Part shown: one piece after another, positions 1 to 11,960 of the stretch
How the letters are laid out: the number at the start of each line of letters is the position of its first letter
Position numbering within the stretch: the first letter of the stretch is position 1
Made by a program: the position numbers and the translations under genes
The notes under the pieces: model-generated
The model's input: only the letters and a program-made list of their open reading frames with translations
Told to the model about the DNA's origin: nothing
Databases searched by the model: none
From: Congeria kusceri
Lineage: Eukaryota; Mollusca; Bivalvia; Myida; Dreissenidae
NCBI GenBank assembly: GCA_027627225.1
Contig: CM051024.1
Coordinates: 40,169,225-40,233,224, forward strand
Reading direction: 5' to 3'
Length of the DNA stretch: 64,000 bases

Positions 1-406
1 AACGAAAATCTGTGAACAAGTCCCTTTCAAATACATCAAATAAACAGCAAGGCGTAAACAGTACCGTAATTGACGTTGTTTCACGCGAAGCAAAAAACTG
101 ATTTTCTAATGATCAATGTACAACTGAGTTTTTATACAATATATTTATAATGAAATCACATTTGAGTGAAGTTTTTATATATGTACAGTTCGGTTAGCGT
201 AAAAAATTATTTGTATATAATTGATCAGTAACAAGACAATTTCCGCTAAAATTTTGTGCACGCAAAGTGTTAAGAAAGTGCACAGACCAGCGATTCTGCT
301 TGCACGTTCACACATTTTGGTATATTTAATGATTATCATAATTGTATTTATAATTTACAGTCAGTCACGTAACTTTTTACGACAAAGTAACAAAATATCC
401 AACTAC
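1..406. other. No gene recognised
   Basis: I see no coding exon, RNA gene or repeat boundary here. It lies downstream of the minus-strand exon at 407-623, so it is probably intron of that gene. Short open frames on both strands lack splice or start context. Confidence 0.4.
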
Positions 407-623
407 CTTTGCGTTCTGTTGGGTTCCGTTCGTCCACGGGAAGTGGTACTCCAAACTTGCTATGCAGCTCATTGATATCCGCGAACGTCACTCGACGTAC
501 ACGTTGCATTGGGTGTCCGTTCTCTAACGTCCCACTTTCCGAATTCGACTTCCGACGCTCGGACGTCAAATTAGACGTTGGCGCCTTTTTCTTCTTCTCT
601 CTCAGAATAACTGATTTACATTT
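407..623 (-). CDS. Internal exon with a PP1-docking RVxF motif (Ki-67/Repo-Man-like?)
   Basis: A 217-nt open stretch has a good acceptor (TTTTTCAG, ending at 624) and donor (AAAG/GTAGTT, GT at 406-405), giving 72 codons plus one base. The product starts with a lysine-rich patch, is Ser/Asn-rich in the middle, and then carries RRVTFAD. RVTF fits the protein phosphatase 1 docking consensus RVxF. About nine residues later comes FGVPLPVD, then a basic TERKG end. Known Ki-67 and Repo-Man (CDCA2) PP1-binding segments have RV[ST]F, about eight residues, F, then LP and a basic/Gly end, so this exon may belong to a mollusc relative that recruits PP1 to chromatin. That identity is inference. I could not find flanking exons. 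Confidence 0.5.
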
Positions 624-956
624 CTGAAAAACTGTTCGAAATCGTTTGGTTATGTCCGGTACAAACATTATATGAATGAATGAGTGAATTCACTCAAATC
701 ACGTAGATTTATTGTGGATTGTAAATCTCCGTATCTTTCAATGGATTTTATTATCAAAAGTCGTCACACGTGTTTGTCATCAGTGAAAGTTAGTAATTCG
801 TGACGTTTTCATCAGTACATGCACTTTGTCTCTTACATTAGTCATCCTATGCCGATAAGGCATATATTGTTTGTTTTAGGTTACATGCCCCCAAAAATTA
901 CGGTAGGTAGGTAGGAATTTATTTATCATTATTATTGTTATTTTATTTAGTAAATG
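624..956. other. No gene recognised
   Basis: AT-rich sequence upstream of the exon at 407-623 and left of the hAT element. Nothing supportable is seen. Confidence 0.4.
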
Positions 957-2728
957 GTCAACTGCAGTGGCGTAGCTACATGTAGGCCTTGTAGGCCCGG
1001 TCCTACATTTTTTTTTCAAAAAGTAAAAAAAATAAATGGCCTAAAAATGCAACAAAAATCGAATGCTAAGCAGGGTTACGGGTAGAATGATTTAATTCCG
1101 TATTAAGAGATCGATTATAAGACGATCTAAATATAAAACATTTTCATTTACGAAATGTGCCTTTTGACACAAATAGAAATAGACTTAAGCGGATTATTAA
1201 AGTAAGTATCTGAATATTTTAGCTTTCTTGGGATCGCAAAACGGTGAAAACTGAATGAATATGCAAATTTTTCGCGCTCGCTTTGCTCGCTCATATCCGT
1301 ACCATACTAAAACGTACTTCGTAAAACGTACCCGTTCTAGCTAGCTACCAATCCTTAAGTAAATTAATCCACACCGTGGTACCTGCGCCAAGGTTCAGTA
1401 ATAATGATAAAATATATACAGTGGGTATATACCGGTATACCTTTGTTCGGGGATGCTATATTATTGTTTTGTTTTCTAAATATTTCAGATTATATATATA
1501 AAGATGTCAACAGCAATAAAGATTTGGCACAGGACATACCGCATTAAAGACATTTATACTAAGTATATGTGGTTTTTAAAGTTGAAATTAAAGTCAAATC
1601 AATGACTACTTTCGAGCTTAAACAGAATCGTTTCAATACATAGTTTAGTTTCCAAAGATTGACAAACATTTTGTTCAATGTTACATTAGCAATCACGCCA
1701 TTTTCATTTTGTTTTATACACTTATAATAAAAATATTAAATACGTGATAAAGTAGAGGGGTGCCCAAAACGTCGGGACCATTTCCGAGCGATTTAATACT
1801 TTCCAGGCACCGCATGTCAGCGAAACGTAAGTGACACAAGATCGGCATCACTTACCTTATTGGTTCGCAACGCATTCATAAGAGTATCTTTTACAATAAT
1901 TGGTGTACAAGACATGTTCGTCTATTCGTCCGTTCGTTCGTATTAATGGAGAAAATAAACAGTGCATAGTACATTTAAAAATACAACCGATAAGCATGTG
2001 TGAGTTATTTAATGACATTAACTTTAAAAGGAGACAATAACACGTTGGTAAATAACTAATATATATAATTCTTGATGCGAAAGTTTGTGTGTTTGAATGT
2101 AGTCCTCTATACATTTCACATGTTTAAAGACGTTTCTTAAATATATAACATTGAATAGTGGACATGCACATCAAACAAAGCCAACGCGCAACGTGCGACC
2201 AGTCGTTCCGCTGCATGAAGAGGCTGAAAACGTACCTGAAATCAACCATGTACAGACAGGCTCTCCAGCCTTGCAATGATGCACACACATAGGGAGAAAG
2301 CTATTGACATTGAAAAAGTCATTAATACATTTGCGGCCGTCAAAAGTTATAAAATTGAGTTCTATTAAAAGTGTTGGCAGACATAATTGAAACTTAAGCT
2401 ATCTTTCAGTGAGCCACTTTAAGCAACGGACGTGAAGGCATATAGTTAAAGCCCATGTTATACGCACTACATGTATATTTGTTTACGACTACATGTATTT
2501 TGTTTCAAGGACCTGTAAAGTAACTGAATTTGATGAAGGTTAGAGCAAGAACGTGTTGTTTTATATTTAACGGTTTATACGTTCACATATATCCTCATAA
2601 TTCATATAGTCATATAAATTTATGCATGTTAAAGCACAAATGTCTTTGACAAACTTCTAACTTCGTATCTTGACCTAATGACCGGGCCTACAACACGAAA
2701 ATGGCCTAGTTACGCCACTGGTCAACTG
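957..2728. mobile_element. Non-autonomous hAT transposon with 8-bp TSD
   Basis: The element runs from 965 to 2720 (1756 bp) and is flanked by identical 8-bp copies of GTCAACTG at 957-964 and 2721-2728. The left end begins CAGTGGCGTAGCTA, and the right end, read inward, begins CAGTGGCGTAACTA. Both continue into GGCC and TTGTAGGCCCGGTC with a small indel. CAGTG ends and 8-bp target duplications are hallmarks of the hAT superfamily. No transposase frame lies inside, so movement would depend on an enzyme supplied elsewhere. The perfect TSD suggests little decay since insertion. The decayed hAT gene at 31,945 has a different right end and is probably not its partner. Confidence 0.85.
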
Positions 2729-3468
2729 GAAGATGCTAAAACTGAATAAATATTCAAAACGTACCAAGTAATATCCTTAAACATTGTTTTGCAGTAGATG
2801 CCATCAAAACAAAACACTTATTCATCCAAAAGCATTTAATTATTGAAAAAAGTTAATAAAACAAAAAAAATATCTGACAAACTCAATAAAATGTTCTAGG
2901 GTAGGGGCATTTTTTAGGGAAGGTCGGGTTACCTGAAACAAACATATTTTTTACGAATATTGTGAAGTATTAATATACAATATGCAATATACAATAATCG
3001 CTTGATACTTACATTGGATTAATTCTGGATAAAAATTGACTTTATTTGACAATATATTTCAAAGTCATTCAACAATTTAATAATGTATCTTGTTTGTTTG
3101 ATTAAAACTGTGAAATAAAATAGTTTTTTTTCATTCAACAGAAATATCATTTTGCATTAAACATTTTATAATAGTATTCAACTACTTCAATTAGATAATA
3201 AAATTAATATTTTCATATTACAACAATAATTTTATTAATAATTTAATTATTAATATTTTCATAATAAGCAGACTCCTAATACATATTAAAATTACAAAGT
3301 ATATATAATTGTGAACAACTGCAAATGAATAAAACACTCAATCAACCAGTCGATTAATCAATCAAAATATTGTTAATTACCTGAATCCATTTTTGATGCT
3401 ATCCTGTTTACTTCGCCAAAAGCTTTTATACACTTAAAGCCCCTGACATTGTTAGGCTGTGATAACAA
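2729..3468. other. AT-rich spacer, no gene
   Basis: Very AT-rich sequence with simple internal repeats of TTAATATTTTCATAAT type near 3190-3270. No coding or mobile-element signal is supportable. Confidence 0.4.
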
Positions 3469-3470
3469 TA

Positions 3471-4037
3471 TGGCGTACCATTTTTGTCAAAAGTACATAT
3501 ACGCCTGCGAGCTAAATATAGATGTAACTGTTGATATAAAATTGTAGCCGCAGTTACAATTTTATGACTGCAGTTTTAGATTTGTAACATTTACAAATAT
3601 AACTGCAGTAATAATTTATTCCAACAGTCATTAAATGTGGCAATCGTCATTAAATTATGACCGCGGTTACAATTTTCTAACCAAATGCTAAACTTAAGCT
3701 CTAAGTCTGTTTGGCAAATTAAATCACGTCTTATATAATTCCTTTTTATCAAAATTGCATTTATTTATTTTAATATAAAATTTTAAATTATAAAAAGCAA
3801 TTTAAAGATACATAATTTATAAATAAATGAATCAGAAAAAAGTGTAACTGCAGTTATAATTTTTTGAAAACTGTCATATTTTTTTACTTTCGGTATAAAT
3901 TGTAACTGCAGTTATATCTGTAAATGTAACTGCAGTTACAAAATTTATGTATGACTGCGGTTACAAATTTATAACAACAGTTACATCTATATTTAGCTGC
4001 CGTGCATATATGTACTTTTGACCCAAAGGGTACGCCA
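3471..4037. mobile_element. MITE with ~130-bp inverted repeats and TA target site
   Basis: The left arm begins TGGCGTACCATTTTTGTC; the right arm, reverse-complemented, begins TGGCGTACCCTTTGGGTC. The two stay alignable for about 130 bp, including the shared block AGCTAAATATAGATGTAACT. TA dinucleotides at 3469-3470 and 4038-4039 fit a TA target duplication, as in Tc1/mariner-type MITEs. The interior is filled with small palindromes around AACTGCAGTTA. No open frame of interest. Confidence 0.75.
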
Positions 4038-4138
4038 TATGAATGGTGTTTGCTACTGGATATTGCTGTTATCTTCAAGAAATTAGGTTATCGAAAAACT
4101 TAGTGACGCAAATATATTTCATGAATCCAAGGTCATAA

Positions 4139-5339
4139 TCACCAGATGAAACTCAAAATCATTTAGATAATTTATTTACTTACTGTAATACTTGGGGATT
4201 AAAGGTTAATACGGATAAAACAAAAATTATGGTGTTCCGAAAAAGAGGCGGATTATTGCCCAATGAAAAGTGGACCTACAATGGCCTTGATATACAAGCT
4301 GTTAATGATTTTAACTATTTAGGTGTTGTATTTAATTATACCGGCAGTTTCAATTTAAACCAAGAACACTTAATAGGCAAAGCTCTTAAGGCAATGAACA
4401 CTTTATTTTGTAAATGTCAAGATTACGATTTAAAACCAAAAATCCAATGTCAGCTTTTTGATGCATTTGTTGGGTCTATTTTAAGTTATTCAGCAGAGGT
4501 TTGGGGTTGTACCAAGTCTAAGGAATTAGAAAGAATACATTTAAATTTTGTAAGCGGCTTCTTAAAGTTAGACTGAATTCCTGTAATGCATGTGTTTATG
4601 GAGAATTAGGAAGATACCCACTATATATACAGAGATATATACGAATTGTGCAATATTGGTTTAAGTTAGCCACATCTGACAATATAATAGTTAAAACTGT
4701 TTATAATATTGCAATTTCAGACTGAAATCTAGAATTGTTGACACGTTTAAGCAAAACTGGTATCGTACATTAGAAAATAGCTCCATGTTAAATGTTTATA
4801 GAACCTTTAAGACAAACTTTGAATATGATATTTATTTAGACTTAGTACCGAAAAGTTTAAGATTTTACTTATGCAGATTAAGATTATCTGTACACTTCGT
4901 ATACAAACTGGTCGATATGATAGAAATAATATTGCTAGAGATGAATAGATACTGTCTTTGTTGCGATTCCATGGATATTGAGGACGAATTTCACTTTGTT
5001 TGTATTTGTTCGTCTTTTAATGAAATACGAAAGAAATACATTAAAAAATATTACTTCAATAAACCATCTGTATTTAAGTATGTTCAACTGCTACAATCGT
5101 GCAATAGATCAGAACTTATAAAATTATGTTTATTTGTTAAAGAATCGTTGAGTATTAGATCAAATATTATTAATCGTATAACATAACTTACCAATTGTTC
5201 ATCCTCTGTACTTATATGTTTAACTGTACATATCACTGCATTTTGATGCCCTGTTATTTTCTGTGTATATACACGTTGACATATTTCATTGTGAACCATA
5301 TGTGATGTTGACGATGTACATTGTGCAAGTCAAATAAAG

Positions 5340-5375
<36 letters not shown>

Positions 5376-5376
5376 A
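4139..5376 (+). pseudogene. 5'-truncated LINE: end of RT domain plus 3' zinc knuckle
   Basis: Translation begins just after where a reverse transcriptase YxDD block would be, with WGLKVNTDKTKIMVFRK, a typical post-catalytic motif of non-LTR elements, and runs to 4573. After a frameshift the next frame reads YGELGRYPLYIQRYIRI (about 4590-4722). A third segment (4785-5186) contains a Cys-x2-Cys ... His ... Cys cluster around RYCLCC and DIEDEFHFVCIC, the 3' zinc knuckle seen in many LINEs. The copy ends with AATAAAG and a GTCT microsatellite tail (5341-5375), a common LINE 3' end. Truncation and frameshifts make it inactive. Confidence 0.8.
5341..5375 (+). repeat. (GTCT)n microsatellite tail of the LINE
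   Basis: About nine tandem GTCT units directly after AATAAAG; they probably mark the 3' end of the upstream LINE copy. Confidence 0.9.
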
Positions 5377-5540
5377 TAATATGTGATCATGCGAGCGACT
5401 CGTTGTGTTTGTTGTGATGTCGAAAGGAGGTCGATGGTTTCAAATTTTTATCATTTTATGACCACTGTAAGTCACTTATATTAGTGTCTTAAATCAATAT
5501 TTGAAAAGCCCCGTGTCCACATAAATAGGCGTAAAAAATT

Positions 5541-5871
5541 GTTGGTTTCCGTTTATCCGACCCCTCCAACCCCCCCCCCCCCTCCTCCCACCGACCCTAA
5601 AAGATTTTTTCCCTATCGATCATTGCTTTCGGTAAAACAGCAGTTTGCGCTAATATGCCGCTTTTTTGGTAATTAGCGAACATTTCGTGAGGCAGGCGCT
5701 TTTGGTAATTATATACCGTAGGGTACAGTTTCTTCGATGGAAGGTGTTTAAACATTTTACATGCAGGCCAGTATACCTAAACAGTGTGGTGAATATGCCG
5801 CGAAGAAAAACGTTAGTTGCCCCCCCCCCCCCCCCCCGTAGAATGTTTTGCAGATCTAAGCGGAAACCAAT
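5541..5871 (-). mobile_element. GTTGGTTTCCGC-ended MITE, copy 1 (inverted)
   Basis: The ends GTTGGTTTCCG and CGGAAACCAAT are inverted repeats. The body matches, in the opposite orientation, elements at 50,862-51,156 and 61,281-61,648 (shared blocks include GTTTAAACATTTTACATGCA and a C/G homopolymer run near one end). Two poly-C runs (5570-5582 and 5820-5837) sit near its ends. Open frames crossing it are repeat shadows. Confidence 0.65.
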
Positions 5872-5954
5872 CTCAAACAACTGTCAAGTCAGTGTATAAA
5901 CATGTACTAGTGATTTAGCAAATAGCATGGCGCACCGACATTCCATAATTTCGT

Positions 5955-6330
5955 AATTTATCAAAACGCTGACAGCGTAGAAAGACTGTTGACGACAGAA
6001 GAAAGTAAAAACATGTGAATTATGAGTGCACTTTGCTTAAAAGGAAACATTTGCTTGAATGAAGTTCAATTTCCCACATTTATACTTAATAATATGGCTT
6101 CTTATTCAAAAGTATACGACATCATAATAAAATATTTGGTCAAGCTAATTATCAAATGCAAACGGAATTATAAATGCATGCCACTTAAGAAGCCAATCTG
6201 CAACGAGCCATGCAGAATAACCGATGAAGCGTGGTAATTAGTAGCATCGATTGTTAGTGATTCGTAGCCGACTGAGATCAAAAGTAGGTCATGCTCTCGA
6301 TTTCCATACTACACTAAACAATTAATACTT
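5955..6330 (+). repeat. Partial copy of the ~0.77-kb repeat of 51,287-52,055
   Basis: GACAGCGTAGAAAGACTGTT and the following ~350 bases (TATACGACATCATAATAAAA, AAACGGAATTATA) align with the left half of the repeat at 51,287-52,055 and, inverted, with 22,410-23,060. The right half is missing. A short frame at 6022-6237 is within the repeat and I do not call it a gene. Confidence 0.6.
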
Positions 6331-6429
6331 TGCAGAAATTGGCAAATAGCAATTGGCAATTAGCATAAAGCAAGGCACACCGGCCTTCCTTATTGACATG
6401 AACATAGGTTTGTGACGAAATGATTTGAA

Positions 6430-6575
6430 TATAAAGAGTTCACTAATATTATATAAAGAATTGAAACAAATATTTGAATTTTCTGATTATCTAGACATAG
6501 TTAAAAGCTATAAGTTAAGGATTTATATATCAAAACTAAGACTTTCATCTCATATGTTAATCAAAGCGCTGAAGG
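6430..6575 (+). pseudogene. Short LINE 3' fragment
   Basis: One frame reads YKLRIYISKLRLSSHML, matching the conserved segment of LINE 3' ends that precedes the zinc knuckle (compare SLRFYLCRLRLSVH at 4785-5186 in this window). No knuckle follows and stops occur upstream, so this is a decayed relic. Confidence 0.55.
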
Positions 6576-8220
6576 CACTACAGTTGTTCGCTATTGCGTA
6601 ACATTGGATACAACTCACTGTATTCAAATATTAATATCAATTCAAGTTTAAATTAAACAGAACGGATTCTAACGGTTTATTTAGATTGTGTGTAAACGAA
6701 AATCTGTCTACAGTTTTGAATAATAGAAATCAAGAAAACAAGTCAATGACTGTTATTACATTCGTTGTACTAGTAGTTATTGAAAATGTTAGTGCACTGT
6801 TCAATATCATAGCGTCTGATGGATCTTATCGATTCGTCCAAATAACTTAGTACAATAGGCACTTAAGACCCGTTATGGTGTGTTTTGTGGAATGTTTTGC
6901 AAATATATTGAAAATACAATAATATTAAAATTTTATATTAAATCCAGTAAATAAAGTGAAATTGTATGAAGTCACCTAAATGACCATATAATAGCTTAAA
7001 ATTAAAACCCCGACGCGTTATCATAGACAATCTGGGCAATTAAAGAGGTGTGACATATCACATGTCACATTAAATACAATGGTTATAAACGTATCAGTGT
7101 TTTATTGGTGAAATATGATAGTTGCGCTAATAGCTGGTTCAGTGTTCCTATGTGAAGAAAATAAAAATCACTGAATTTAAATTCTGGTTAAGAAGCCAGA
7201 ACCAGCAATGACGACGTGTTATACGTAATACATGTAATATGTTCTTTTAAAAGAGTCAAGCATCAAACAAAAATATACGTTAAACTTCATTAAGTTGAAT
7301 CCTACATTCCGTGTTTTACTATAATATTTGTCTCAACATTATAAATATAACTTGAACAGAGACCTTGCTTTGCGATTTATAATCTTCAAATTGCGCCGTT
7401 AAAATAGATATTGCCGCGTAATAAAATCAGATTTTAAAATATATATCGCCATTGTGTAGTTATGTTAGATTTTGTCTCTTAATAATGCCGATTTAAATTA
7501 TATCTGTTGTCAAATGTGCAGCTGATGAATTGAGGTCCATTGTAAAACGTACGCCACTAATTGAAACGTCAACAAATGTGGAAACTAGATAGCCAATACA
7601 GCAGCTACCAATACTATGTACGAATTCCATATATAAGGCCTGCTAAAACAACTTTCAATTGAAAATGAAAAATATTGTCGGGCAAGAAGCCTGATGAGCT
7701 AAATTCTTTGTCCGGTGTACAATATCATGGTCTTTCTGTGGGGTACACACATAATTGTCTTACTTTTAATGGCATTCCGACATTCTGTCATTAAATTTTC
7801 ATAACCAACACATTCGCCGAATGTACCTACCCGGTATATAGTGAAAAAGATGGTAATCAGTGTTATTACCGGGCAATCTCCGTGGAAGACAGTAGATTAA
7901 TTTGTCGAAGAGAAATAACCATGGCGTTAAGCAAAACTCAGTTTAAAGTTTAACCTTAAAAACAAACAATATGCTAAATATTAAAAACTATTTAACATTA
8001 TTATGAATGCAACGACAGTGTTACCAGCTTTTCAACCGTAATAGCAAAGGAAAAAGCGATAATGTTTGGAAATATTATAAAATGCTTAAAGAAAGTTACT
8101 CACAGAATATTATATTTTAGAAAGGTCATATTTTTCAATTAATAAAGCATCTGGAGTAGCAAACCATTATATTCTGTGAAACAAAAATAAAATAAATAAA
8201 AATGAGATAAAATGCAGCTT
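6576..8220. other. No gene recognised (1.6 kb)
   Basis: AT-rich DNA with stops in all frames and no exon with convincing splice sites. No repeat boundary is seen by eye. Confidence 0.4.
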
Positions 8221-8221
8221 T

Positions 8222-8275
8222 GCATGGGGACCGGCGTGAGAGTCTAACGCGTTATCCACTCGGCCATTGAGTCCA
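8222..8275 (-). repeat. tRNA-like SINE head (A-box half)
   Basis: The minus strand reads CTCAATGGCCGAGTGGATAA, an A-box-like stretch of a class II tRNA, then CGCGTTAGACTCTCACGCC. The B-box half (GGTTCGAATCC) does not follow, so this is a truncated tRNA-derived SINE, not a tRNA gene. Confidence 0.5.
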
Positions 8276-8414
8276 GTCGTAATAGCAGTGTAATTATCTG
8301 ATCACTTTAATGGAGTGTAACCGACCGCTAGTATCCGTACCGCGTAAATACCAATAAACTGTTAATTCCATTTCGTTCTTAGAATTTATTATTATTACGA
8401 CAAAGCGAATAATA

Positions 8415-10865
8415 CTTTTTTTCGGCGTAGCTGTCTAAGATCACTTTTGACCTAGATTTCTTGCGATAATTATGCAGCGGGAAAATTGAATGCCAATCGA
8501 ATTGGGCAAATTTTCTAATTTTAGGGAATGCAAACTTACAACAATGGTTTAATGTATACCAACAACTGTTGCATACTTTTGGGGATTAAAATGTACATAA
8601 TTGTTTACATAAGCGGTTAAAATTAAGTTATAAGCATATTCTCGATATACACTCTAGAACTGAGCATAAGTATGAACATATTTTCTCATTGTATGTCATG
8701 AACAGAATATTATGTTAATTCCCAGAATTAATCCACTATTTTGTTTAGCCTAGCGGTACGCTCTATAAATAACAATTGATTCTAGCAATTCAACACACAC
8801 ACGATCATTCTAAAAATAGCGCTCTTTTAGCTGCAGGTGTATAGCTGTTATAATATGCATGCATCATTTAATAGCGTCCAGAGAATCATAAAAGCGAACA
8901 TTTCAATAAAGGGGGAATTTATGTTATTAAACTGACTGTGCAAGTTTAGTTTGAAATTAAATTGCGGTTGCGTTCTGTTAATAATTAATTATAATCGCAC
9001 ATTTCTATCAACTTCTCCAGTCATGAGATGTTAATCAACCTATAAAAAGATATCTTTCAATAAATAAAATGTGGTGAAATAAGTCTCTGAATACGTCGAA
9101 ATGTTATTCATGTTACTTTAACTTCATTTTGCGTACGATTAATTCATGATTTGCAAAACCAGTTATACACAGAAACCCTTGATACATCCTGTTCCTACCG
9201 GATATAATTTTCAATCGCCATAGTCTTATGAAACAAACACTATGGAGGGAGGGCGATTTTATTTTTTTTATTTTTTTATTATTAATTTTCTTAGTAAAAC
9301 AAGTAATTAAGTGCAGATTAAAGGCAATTTTAAGTTTTAATAACAACATAAGCATTCCTTTTTTTATATACAATTCTAAATATATATTCATTAATCACAA
9401 ACCGTCATTTATGCAAGCTGATGTAAAAAGGCAATCAATTCGAATGTTCATAATTAACATAAGTGCCTTCAAATTGATACACCATCAGTAATAAAATACT
9501 TCTATTTATCGAATTTAACTTTTCGTAATTTATATTTTTTTGTATAACTGTCAAAATTAGAAATTATTTTTGCAGTAAATCACCAATAATTTTTGGAAAG
9601 GAAAATCAACACTTGTCAATGCAGCTGGCATTTTCGATTGTTTCCATGTGACTTATATTGACACAGATTTTCTTAAAAAAATATGGAATGAAATATGAAA
9701 TATTATAACAAAAGCATCTACGAAACACAAGTTTAAATCAACAAATAGAACATATTAATAAAGGTTCCCAATCGAATATGACTTTGTTCAAAATTTACAC
9801 AGTATTTCAGACAGAAAGAAAGTTACTGGAAATACCGAAATATCTACCGGATTACTCTTCTTCCACTGTGTTAAAATGCGGATTCGTTTAATTTTAAGCC
9901 GCTGTCCATGGGATCTTATTCAATACATCGTAATTTTAGTAATAGTTCTTATGAACGTTTATGGTGTTTATTCATCCGGAATATGTTTCTTATTTACGAA
10001 AGGCATTGTTCAAAAGCGCTTGGTACGAACGAAATACATATAATGTAAATACTGGTTTACTCTAGAGTCATCACCAGTTATGGCATACAGAAAATAGACG
10101 ACAGCAAGTTACCAAAATTTTAATAATTCACGGATTTCAAATGCGTGGTTTTTGTATTTTGTTCTGTAACATGCCCATTAGAAACACTTTCTACAAAGTT
10201 TTATTTTTATTAACATATTTCTGGACTGCTCCTTTACAACCCGGGCGCGATCGTCGAAAAATAGTAAATACATATTTGTTGGCATTAAATCAAATTCGTG
10301 GCGGATCATAAAAATACGTTGCGGCGCTGCATGAGAAACAAATCATTAACTTGTTTAGCCTATACATGATTAATTGACTTCGAAATGTGTATGTATTAAG
10401 CATAGCTAATTTCCAAGATGTAGGTAGGGTATATTACTTAAGAATAACTATACGCGTCTGATAAAAATAATTTGCATTCGTTCCCGCAATTATTTTCGTA
10501 CATTGTTAATTTGTTAAATTTGGCTGACAAATTTATAGAATAATAATGTTTACGTAAATTATTTAGGTTATTCGCGTATCACTGGTGAAAGCATGGGGCG
10601 GTATGTTCGGTTTAATTACGGTACAAATATTAATAATTATTGAATTAATCAAACATTAACTTTGGGATCCGAGAAGTTTTCTTATGGTTTCCCCAAAAAC
10701 CTGGGTCCGAGAAGTCTATTTATTTAGGTGGGGACCGAAAAATCTGGGGTCCGAGAAGACACGTAACCGATCATCTTGGCCCTCTTGTATCATATGTTTA
10801 GGGTAAAAGTGATATCTCGGTATATTAATGTCAACGCCGATTGTCTTTTTTAAAGACATTTCTTG
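8415..10865 (+). repeat. Long copy of an orphan ~1.1-2.45 kb repeat
   Basis: The ends match the repeat at 47,268-48,370: the left part begins TTCGGCGTAGCTGTCTAAGA (8420-8940) and the right part ends near CAACGCCGATTGTC (10,465-10,865). Between them this copy carries about 1.5 kb (8942-10,464) that the other lacks, so it is the longer form or has taken an insertion. GGCGTAG / CAACGCC at the ends are weak inverted repeats. No convincing protein frame was found. Three GGGTCCGAGAAGTC-like phrases lie at 10,660-10,765. Confidence 0.6.
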
Positions 10866-10935
10866 TTGTTTGTTTGTTTGGATTTTTCGCCATTTTAACA
10901 GTATTTCAGTTATGCACCTATCAATGTTTTACCAC

Positions 10936-10960
10936 GGGGGGGGGGGTGGGGGGGGGGGGG
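10936..10960 (+). repeat. Poly-G run
   Basis: Eleven G, one T, then thirteen G, followed by a G-rich stretch. Confidence 0.9.
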
Positions 10961-11134
10961 AGCGGCGGGCATATACGGGACTTTAGACTGAAAGCGATTC
11001 CCGACAGGCAGGAATTTGACATTCCGAATGATTCCGGGTCCCGGGGTAATAGACTTTGGTCGGATTTTAGATCCCGGTTATACAGGCCCCCGGGCCTTTT
11101 GATAAATATGCTTGACTCTAGGGTGGGAAATTAG

Positions 11135-11266
11135 ACCCCCCCCCCCAAAAAAAAGAAATAATTCCATGACCAAACCCCACACAAGTTATGTGGCCGGGCT
11201 GGGATTCGAACTCACGATTCCCGGATTGACAGACCAGCACTCTACCAACTGAGCTAGCCGGGCCCG
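11135..11266 (-). repeat. tRNA-derived SINE (head and tail)
   Basis: On the minus strand an A box (TAGCTCAGTTGGTAGAG) and B box (GAGTTCGAATCCC) are spaced as in a tRNA (11,266-11,192). A non-tRNA tail follows (CACATAACTTGTGTGGGGTT) ending in a T/G-rich stretch near 11,140. The tail and the weak acceptor stem make this a SINE rather than a tRNA gene. Confidence 0.7.
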
Positions 11267-11689
11267 GTACGAATAATACCATAAGTAATTGAATAATTCA
11301 GGGTAAAATGAAAAGTTATACATTTTTAAACACCACACATAAATACCTTAACTGGCATCGACAATAAGCTAGATGAATATGCTAGGATTACACTATGTCC
11401 ATGATTCTACTTAGCTCGTGACCCAATTACACGATTTATCAATGAATTCGAACGCTGCATAGTGGACTACTTTCTTCCGCGATTTAGTCTCAAAGTTTGA
11501 TCCTGCGCTGAAAGCTGAGAATTACCCGACGTTTTTTAGTTTGTTTTAAACATATTATGTTCTATCACATTCTTCATCAAAACGATGGATGCATTTGGGA
11601 TTCTTTCATGATATTCAAACAGCACTTCTTACTGTCGCGTAATAATAACTGAGTTAAAATCATAGTCAATTTTACCTTCGGATTTTCGA
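11267..11689. other. No gene recognised
   Basis: AT-rich spacer between the SINE and the LINE relic. Nothing supportable. Confidence 0.4.
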
Positions 11690-11960
11690 ACAACTAAAAA
11701 TTGAATCTGGTAGACATGCAAATATTTTTTAAAAATGAACTTAAATGTATTATATGCAACACAAATGATATAGAAGACGAGTATCACTTTGTTAAAGTAT
11801 GTCCTCTTTATATTAATTAAGAAAAAAAACAACAACAAATAGTTCTTTAACCGACCTAGTATGCATAAATTTATTCTTTTATTAACAAGTACAAATTCTA
11901 AAGTTCTTTTGAAACGTGCGTTATGCTGTAAAAATGCATTTCAAATGAGATTTGATGCTT
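11690..11960 (+). pseudogene. LINE 3' fragment with zinc knuckle
   Basis: One frame reads CIICNTNDIEDEYHFVKVC (C-x2-C ... H-x4-C), the LINE 3' zinc knuckle. After a frameshift the next frame reads MHKFILLLTSTNSKVLLK, the segment that normally follows it. It resembles the element at 4139-5376 but is a separate copy. No RT domain precedes it. Confidence 0.65.

Noticed and set aside
11192..11266. Candidate tRNA gene
   Set aside because: The promoter boxes are good, but it continues into a SINE tail and a related truncated copy exists at 13,490.
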